Assembly (NCBI GenBank): GCA_016840645.1
Contig: JAEORY010000091.1
Location: 1 to 11,232, forward strand
Direction of reading: 5' to 3'
DNA length: 11,232 nucleotides
Source: Candidatus Borrarchaeota archaeon
GTDB lineage: Archaea > Asgardarchaeota > Sifarchaeia > Borrarchaeales > Borrarchaeaceae
Shown: one piece after another, positions 6,841 to 11,232 of the stretch
How positions within the stretch are numbered: position 1 is the stretch's first letter
Layout: each line of letters opens with the position of its first letter
Made by a program: the position numbers and the translations under genes
Notes under the pieces: model-generated
Database searches by the model: none
Told to the model about the DNA's origin: nothing
The model's input: only the letters and a program-made list of their open reading frames with translations

Positions 6841-8127
6841 ATGTCAGACAATATAAAATTAAAGACAGCTAATAATGCACTTTTTTCTAGCGCAGTTTTT
6901 TCAAAAGAAATAGAGTTTGCATTGTTTTATGTATATGTTTTTTTGGCGTTTTTTCACATTCCATTGTTTTGGATTGAAGAAGATTCCATAGGTTTGTTCG
7001 ATTTCTATCAATTATTATATCTTTTAATAATGTTAACTAGAAGAAATGGAAATGGATTGGAACTACCAACTAACTTGAAAAGCTATCTGGTCATTGTATT
7101 GTTATATCTTTGCTTTCTTCTAGTGGAATATGTACTTGTATACAACTCATATATAACAGCTCTTCTAATTAAACAAGTACAGTATTTTGCGGGACTCGTT
7201 ATTGTATTCTCCTTTTTTACACGATATACAGAATATTCAGAAAAAATCATATTCAATGTACAGCTTATATTCCTCTTAATGGTTATATTCGCCATTCTAA
7301 ACTATTTTAGCGTTTTCAATAGAATTGGTTTGGGTGAACTGTTGGGTTATGGTAGAAAAGAGAGACTCGGTTTACCTCTCAAGCTAGGAACCAGTTCAAA
7401 TCCTGCAGGATTTGTGATGAGTGTCTATCTACTATTTGCATGGTTGGTAATGGCGCGGCAATATAGGAGAAATGTTATCACGGTTGTTACAATCATTGCC
7501 TCCTTTGTAGCACTAATACTTACATTGTCGAGAACCAATATATTTGCTTTGAGTTTCGTCATGCTAATTGTCCTTACGATGCGAATGTTCAAAAACAATA
7601 GATATTTTTTTACATCGCTATTCATTCTGGCTGTAATAGTCGTTTCAATCATAATTGCAATTGAATATCTTCCTCGAGAAAACAAAGTATGGCGAGTTAT
7701 TCAGTACATCCAAAATCCATCAGGGATATTGACAGATTCGTCGTTAAGGGTAAGGTATGCTTTTCTGTGGGCAGCGGCTATTAGAAACTGGTTGGAGAAT
7801 CCACTAACTTTTTTATTCGGGAAAGGGGTGGGTTACCTAACGATAGTTGATGGAACTTTTTTTAGACTGCTGGGGAATCAAGGAATAATTGGTTTAGTGT
7901 TTTTCATATATGTTTGGATAATTCATTATATCACACACTACCGTAGTAACAAAGCAGTAATACTATTGATGGTTTTTATAATCATTAATGGAATATCAGG
8001 AGATACACTGATAGTGAGCTATCGCTCAATGCAAATCTATGTAATATTTCTTGGCATGTTTATATTTTCGCATAATAATCCTGACAAATTGAAACAGGAA
8101 TACAATAGTAAAAGTATAATAATTTAG
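6841..8127 (+). CDS. Wzy/O-antigen-ligase-like polymerase, multi-span membrane protein
   Basis: The 428-residue protein has about 11-12 hydrophobic helices (approximately 25-44, 53-66, 81-100, 105-126, 138-157, 189-205, 211-229, 233-249, 255-274, 346-364, 371-385, 396-410). A larger loop at about 275-345 contains SSLRVRYAF (Arg303, Arg305) and GKGVGYL, and lies where the Wzy_C/O-antigen-ligase family carries its catalytic periplasmic loop with Arg residues. TSSNPAGF (184-191) and LSRTN (229-233) are also in the style of this family. It would polymerise undecaprenyl-linked repeat units in the periplasm; a ligase role is possible but less likely given the neighbouring co-polymerase. A weak AGGT (6827-6830) lies ten bases before the ATG. 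The gene is very AT-rich, as expected for serotype-specific polymerase genes. The next gene starts 26 bases after its stop. Confidence 0.86.
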   Translation: MSDNIKLKTANNALFSSAVFSKEIEFALFYVYVFLAFFHIPLFWIEEDSIGLFDFYQLLYLLIMLTRRNGNGLELPTNLKSYLVIVLLYLCFLLVEYVLVYNSYITALLIKQVQYFAGLVIVFSFFTRYTEYSEKIIFNVQLIFLLMVIFAILNYFSVFNRIGLGELLGYGRKERLGLPLKLGTSSNPAGFVMSVYLLFAWLVMARQYRRNVITVVTIIASFVALILTLSRTNIFALSFVMLIVLTMRMFKNNRYFFTSLFILAVIVVSIIIAIEYLPRENKVWRVIQYIQNPSGILTDSSLRVRYAFLWAAAIRNWLENPLTFLFGKGVGYLTIVDGTFFRLLGNQGIIGLVFFIYVWIIHYITHYRSNKAVILLMVFIIINGISGDTLIVSYRSMQIYVIFLGMFIFSHNNPDKLKQEYNSKSIII

Positions 8128-8142
8128 GATATTGTCAAAAAT

Positions 8143-8148
8143 AGGAGA
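8143..8148 (+). promoter_or_regulatory. Ribosome binding site deciding the GTG start of the SDR gene
   Basis: AGGAGA lies five bases before the GTG at 8154. Together with the N-terminal MKVLVTGGAGNIG that must begin at this codon, it fixes GTG as the start. Confidence 0.8.
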
Positions 8149-8153
8149 ATGAA

Positions 8154-9140
8154 GTGAAAGTACTGGTTACAGGAGGAGCAGGAAATATAGGCTCGGTTGT
8201 CGTAAATAGATTGCTTACTGAAAACTACGATGTCATTTCCCTGGATGCTTTATGGTTCGACAAGAAAATTCCATTAATAAATACAAGTAATCCGCATTTT
8301 CAGTTCATAAAAGGAGATATACGTGACAGTAAACTAATGGACAAAGTATTAAATGGTGTAGATCTTATACTGCATGCTGCTGCAGTTGTCGGAGATCCAG
8401 CCAGCAAGAAATACCCAACGCTAACAAGAGAAATAAATGAGACATCGACTATTGAACTAGTTAGAAAAGCAAAAGAAAAAGGTGTTAGAGGATTCTTCTT
8501 TTTTTCCACCTGTTCGAACTATGGTATAGCTGATGGATTGGCAAAAGAAGAGACAACTTTGAATCCACTTTCTCTATACGCTGAGACAAAAGTCAATGTT
8601 GAAAGGTACCTGTTAAACGAAGAAAACAATATAGACTGGATTATAGGTAGATTTTCGACTGTATACGGAACATCACCTAGAATGCGTTTTGATTTGACTG
8701 TAAATGATTTTACGATGACAGCATTTAATAAAGGAGAACTTGATATTTACTTCCCAGAGTCATTTCGTCCATATATACACACGTATGATGTTTCAACTGT
8801 AGTAGCAAATATAATTAGAAATTTCGGTAAAATGAAAAACAACGTATTCAACATTGGCTTTTCGGGTGAAAATTACCAAAAAATACAGATTGCCGAAATC
8901 GTAAAAAAGTATCTTCCAGATACGAGGATTAGAATAGTAAAAGAAGGCGGTGATCGCCGAGACTACAAAGTAGATTTTCAGAAACTAAAGAACTATCTCA
9001 AGATTAAAAATGTGTATAATGTAGAAAAAGCTGTAAAAGAATTAGTAGATATCCTGAATCAAGGGATAATTACAGATTTTGATAATCCTTTATACTACAA
9101 TACTTTACCAGAAATAGAAGACGAAATATTCGTGAAATAA
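8154..9140 (+). CDS. NAD(P)-dependent nucleotide-sugar epimerase/dehydratase (extended SDR)
   Basis: This 328-residue protein is a full-length extended SDR. The GGAGNIG dinucleotide-binding loop is at residues 7-13, GDIRD at 54-58, HAAAVVGDPA at 74-83, STCSNYG at 118-124, and the catalytic YxxxK is YAETK with Tyr142 and Lys146. STVYGTSPRMRFDL (168-181) and RPYIHTYDV (205-213) form the substrate side, and GGDRRDYKVDF (265-275) completes a pattern shared by a well-populated group of nucleotide-sugar epimerases. It is not of the LegB or WbpM dehydratase type by these patterns. The substrate is unknown; modification of a 4-keto or 4,6-modified nucleotide sugar in the cytoplasm is likely. The stop codon TAA shares its last base with the ATG of the aminotransferase, so the two are probably translated together and may act in one sugar pathway. 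Confidence 0.92.
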   Translation: MKVLVTGGAGNIGSVVVNRLLTENYDVISLDALWFDKKIPLINTSNPHFQFIKGDIRDSKLMDKVLNGVDLILHAAAVVGDPASKKYPTLTREINETSTIELVRKAKEKGVRGFFFFSTCSNYGIADGLAKEETTLNPLSLYAETKVNVERYLLNEENNIDWIIGRFSTVYGTSPRMRFDLTVNDFTMTAFNKGELDIYFPESFRPYIHTYDVSTVVANIIRNFGKMKNNVFNIGFSGENYQKIQIAEIVKKYLPDTRIRIVKEGGDRRDYKVDFQKLKNYLKIKNVYNVEKAVKELVDILNQGIITDFDNPLYYNTLPEIEDEIFVK

Positions 9141-10300
9141 TGATGAAAACAGATAATCTTTATAAGAAAATTGTAGAATTCATAAGAATACAATTCAATA
9201 CAGACGAATTTATTCCTCTTCATGCACCAGTATTCAGGGGTAGAGAGAAGGAATATCTAATTGACTGTATTAATACCGGATACGTTTCATCTGTTGGTAG
9301 CTATGTCACAAAATTCGAAAAAATGTGCTGTGACTATGTAAGAATTAGTTATGCAGTTGCTACAGTGAACGGAACTTCAGCTTTGCATACAGCCCTTCAC
9401 ATGCTAGATGTGAGCTCAGAAGATGAAGTGCTAACACAACCATTAAGTTTTGTAGCAACATCAAACGCAATTAAGTATTGTGGAGCAGTTCCCGTATATG
9501 TAGACGTAGAGAAAGAGACTTTTGGTATGTCACCAGATAGTTTGAGTATCTTCCTGAAGAAATATGCTGAAATAGATAAGCAAGGTAATTGTATCAATAA
9601 GTCAACAGGTAGGAAAATTAAGGTTTGTATTCCTGTACATGTGTTCGGTCATCCTGTACGTATTTATGATATCGTAGAAATCTGTAAGGACTATAGAATA
9701 TACGTTGTTGAAGACTGTGCAGAATCTATAGGAAGCACGGTTCGGGGAGTCCATACGGGAAGGTTTGGTAAGATCGGAGCATTCAGCTTTAACGGAAATA
9801 AAACGATAACCACAGGTGGCGGAGGCATGCTTGTTACAGATGACGAGGAACTGGCTACAAGAGCGAAACACATAACAACAACTGCAAAGACTCCTCACAA
9901 ATGGGAATACATACATGATGAAACGGGATTTAATTATCGGTTACCAAACATAAATGCAGCTTTAGGGTGTGCACAGATGGAAGAACTTCCGAAATATATT
10001 GATAACAAAAGGGAACTGGCAAAAGCATACAAGGATTTTTTTAATGATACTGAAATAGATTATTTTGAGGAAAAACAAGGATACAAATCGAATTATTGGC
10101 TAAATGCAATAATTATGAAAAACGAGAGTGACAGGGATGAATTTTTACAGTATTCAAATGATAAAGGTGTTATGACTCGACCGCTGTGGAGGCTAAACAA
10201 CAAACTGAAAATGTATGAAAACTGCCAACATGGTTCCTTAGATAACGCAGAGTGGCTAGAATCTCGAGTCGTGAATATACCTAGCAGCCCACGCTTTTGA
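9140..10300 (+). CDS. LegC-family PLP-dependent sugar aminotransferase (DegT/DnrJ/EryC1)
   Basis: The 386-residue protein matches the LegC branch of the DegT/DnrJ/EryC1/StrS family over its whole length. It has IPLHAPVFRGREKEYL at residues 25-40, TGYVSSVG, TVNGTSALHTALHML (75-89, PLP phosphate contacts), VVEDCAES with Asp192 near the PLP ring nitrogen, and SFNGNKTITTGGGGM with Lys221 as the probable Schiff-base lysine. HKWEYIHDETGFNYRLPNINAALG and a C-terminal VNIPSSPRF complete it; the family usually ends NIPSSVR. These enzymes transfer an amino group from glutamate to a 4-keto-6-deoxy-N-acetylhexosamine nucleotide, for example in legionaminic acid or bacillosamine routes. No matching 4,6-dehydratase is in the window. 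Two ATGs in a row (9140, 9143) are possible starts. The first overlaps the upstream stop as TAATG, and no strong ribosome site is seen, so coupled translation is likely. Confidence 0.94.
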   Translation: MMKTDNLYKKIVEFIRIQFNTDEFIPLHAPVFRGREKEYLIDCINTGYVSSVGSYVTKFEKMCCDYVRISYAVATVNGTSALHTALHMLDVSSEDEVLTQPLSFVATSNAIKYCGAVPVYVDVEKETFGMSPDSLSIFLKKYAEIDKQGNCINKSTGRKIKVCIPVHVFGHPVRIYDIVEICKDYRIYVVEDCAESIGSTVRGVHTGRFGKIGAFSFNGNKTITTGGGGMLVTDDEELATRAKHITTTAKTPHKWEYIHDETGFNYRLPNINAALGCAQMEELPKYIDNKRELAKAYKDFFNDTEIDYFEEKQGYKSNYWLNAIIMKNESDRDEFLQYSNDKGVMTRPLWRLNNKLKMYENCQHGSLDNAEWLESRVVNIPSSPRF

Positions 10301-10310
10301 AAAGGATCTT

Positions 10311-11003
10311 ATGTATAATGTAATTAAAAGAGCCATAGATATTATAGTTTCTATATTAGCTTTGCTTCTATTCTCTCCACTTCTATTAATTGTCGCTATT
10401 ATCCTGAAACTTACAGAAGAGGGAGAAATCATTTACAGACAAAAGCGAATTGGATTGAATGCGCGAAACTTTGATCTGTTAAAGTTTGTAACGATGCGAA
10501 GAAACAGTGAAGATCACGGGAGTATAACGTATCAGAATGATCCAAGAATATTGCCTTTCGGAAGAATCTTGCGAGATACAAAAATAAATGAGCTCTTGCA
10601 GTTGATAAATGTTCTAAAAGGGGAGATGACGCTTGTTGGACCACGACCTTTGGTAGACGAGACGGGTTTTCAATATTATCCAATGGAAATAAGGGAAAAT
10701 ATTTATAGAGATAATAAACCTGGACTGACCGGAATAGGGTCACTTTTTTTCCGTGATGAAGAAGAAATGCTCCTTAAAGACGGTAAAGCAATTGACACTG
10801 TATATAAGACGGAGATTATGCCGGTGAAGGGAGCACTTGAGCTCTGGTATCGAGAGAAAAAGAACTTATGGATCGACTTAAAGATTGTAATGCTTACCGC
10901 TATTTCGATAGTATTTCCAAAAAATAAAATATATATAAATAGCTTTACGTCAATCAATCAAGGTATTATTGACAAGTATTTGAAATTAAGGCTTGGAAAA
11001 TGA
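10311..11003 (+). CDS. Initiating sugar-phosphate transferase (PglC/WcaJ-type bacterial sugar transferase)
   Basis: The 230-residue protein has one N-terminal membrane segment (about 9-34, with the helix-breaking SP at 22-23 typical of the re-entrant helix in PglC) and the bacterial sugar transferase domain: [18 protein letters not shown] (42-59), [20 protein letters not shown] (79-98), [15 protein letters not shown] (100-114), and [10 protein letters not shown] (136-145). It would transfer a sugar 1-phosphate from a UDP-sugar to undecaprenyl phosphate and so start the repeat unit. Length is that of the minimal monotopic PglC type. Two family positions differ: the usual KFRTM reads KFVTM (58-62), and the catalytic Asp-Glu dyad of LDELPQ reads Asn93-Glu94 (INELLQ). 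Related proteins with KINEL seem familiar to me, so the variant may be active. AAAGGA six bases before the ATG is the ribosome site. The stop overlaps the next start as ATGA. Confidence 0.92.
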   Translation: MYNVIKRAIDIIVSILALLLFSPLLLIVAIILKLTEEGEIIYRQKRIGLNARNFDLLKFVTMRRNSEDHGSITYQNDPRILPFGRILRDTKINELLQLINVLKGEMTLVGPRPLVDETGFQYYPMEIRENIYRDNKPGLTGIGSLFFRDEEEMLLKDGKAIDTVYKTEIMPVKGALELWYREKKNLWIDLKIVMLTAISIVFPKNKIYINSFTSINQGIIDKYLKLRLGK

Positions 11004-11232
11004 ATATTCTTGTTACTGGTACTGCAGGTTTTATTGGATTTCATTTGGCCAAAGCGTTGTCGGAACGAGGCGATGAAGTTACAGGCTTAGACAATATAAA
11101 TGAATACTACGATGTAGAATTGAAATATGCCCGGCTTCGAGAAACAGGAATAAAAACAGAGAAAATTAAGTATAATGAGATACAAAAGTCAACTCGCTAT
11201 CAACAATATCGTTTTATAAAGCTCGATTTGAA
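11000..11232 (+). CDS. UDP-glucuronate 4-epimerase-like SDR, 3' end outside window
   Basis: The frame opens at ATG 11000, overlapping the previous stop by four bases (ATGA), and runs open to the right edge: 77 complete codons plus two bases. It begins [20 protein letters not shown] with the TGxxGFIG nucleotide-binding loop at residues 6-13, then [17 protein letters not shown] (30-46), which is the hallmark of UDP-glucuronate 4-epimerases (CapI/LpsL type). The inserted segment [29 protein letters not shown] fits the longer version of that family. It would interconvert UDP-glucuronate and UDP-galacturonate, providing an acidic sugar for the polymer. The catalytic YxxxK lies beyond the window, so activity cannot be judged. 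Confidence 0.9.
   Translation, partial: MNILVTGTAGFIGFHLAKALSERGDEVTGLDNINEYYDVELKYARLRETGIKTEKIKYNEIQKSTRYQQYRFIKLDL

Noticed and set aside
9602..9916. Minus-strand open frame of 104 codons within the aminotransferase gene
   Set aside because: It lies wholly antisense to the conserved core of the aminotransferase and is rich in Cys, Ser and Tyr in the way of shadow frames.
1..11232. CRISPR array, tRNA, rRNA, insertion sequence, or toxin-antitoxin pair
   Set aside because: I saw no regularly spaced repeats, tRNA-like cloverleaf, transposase motif or terminal inverted repeats in the window.

Overview
The window is an 11.2-kb piece of a surface-polysaccharide (capsule, exopolysaccharide or O-antigen) biosynthesis locus of the Wzx/Wzy type. 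An outer-membrane Wzi-family beta-barrel with a signal peptide shows that the host is a double-membrane bacterium. The DNA is AT-rich overall. A spirochaete of the Sphaerochaeta/Treponema kind would fit the combination of genes, but that is an impression from protein style only; no rRNA or housekeeping gene is present to confirm it.

Layout, left to right. (1) Bases 1-1008 hold the 3' part of a GT4 glycosyltransferase that begins outside the window. (2) 1009-1417 is a gene-free stretch with only short, stop-limited coding-like pieces. (3) 1418-2986 encodes the Wzi-family outer-membrane protein. (4) 2987-3354 is a second gene-poor stretch that looks partly like decayed coding DNA and ends in a good sigma70-type promoter. 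(5) 3355-3459 encodes a 34-residue single-span membrane protein, followed by a Wzz/GumC-type chain-length regulator without a kinase domain (3489-4742). (6) A short spacer with a second promoter candidate leads to a GT4 glycosyltransferase (4935-6107). (7) A YdcF/SanA-type (DUF218) membrane protein lies on the opposite strand (6179-6769). (8) 6841 to the right edge is a tightly packed set: Wzy/O-antigen-ligase-like polymerase, an extended SDR sugar epimerase/dehydratase, a LegC-family PLP aminotransferase, an initiating sugar-phosphate transferase, and the first 77 codons of a UDP-glucuronate-4-epimerase-like gene. From the SDR gene onward the genes overlap or are about 10 bases apart.

How the parts would work together (inference from families). 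The SDR, the aminotransferase and the last epimerase make nucleotide-activated sugars, probably including an amino sugar. The PglC/WcaJ-like transferase loads the first sugar phosphate onto undecaprenyl phosphate. The two GT4 enzymes extend the repeat unit, the Wzy-like protein polymerises it in the periplasm, and the Wzz-like protein sets chain length. Wzi organises the product at the outer membrane. The flippase (Wzx), the export pore (Wza) and a tyrosine kinase are not in this window.

The points most worth a second look are the unannotated-size 34-residue membrane protein directly ahead of the chain-length regulator, and the sugar transferase that carries Asn where the family nucleophile Asp is expected. 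I did not find a clearly new defence or mobile system.
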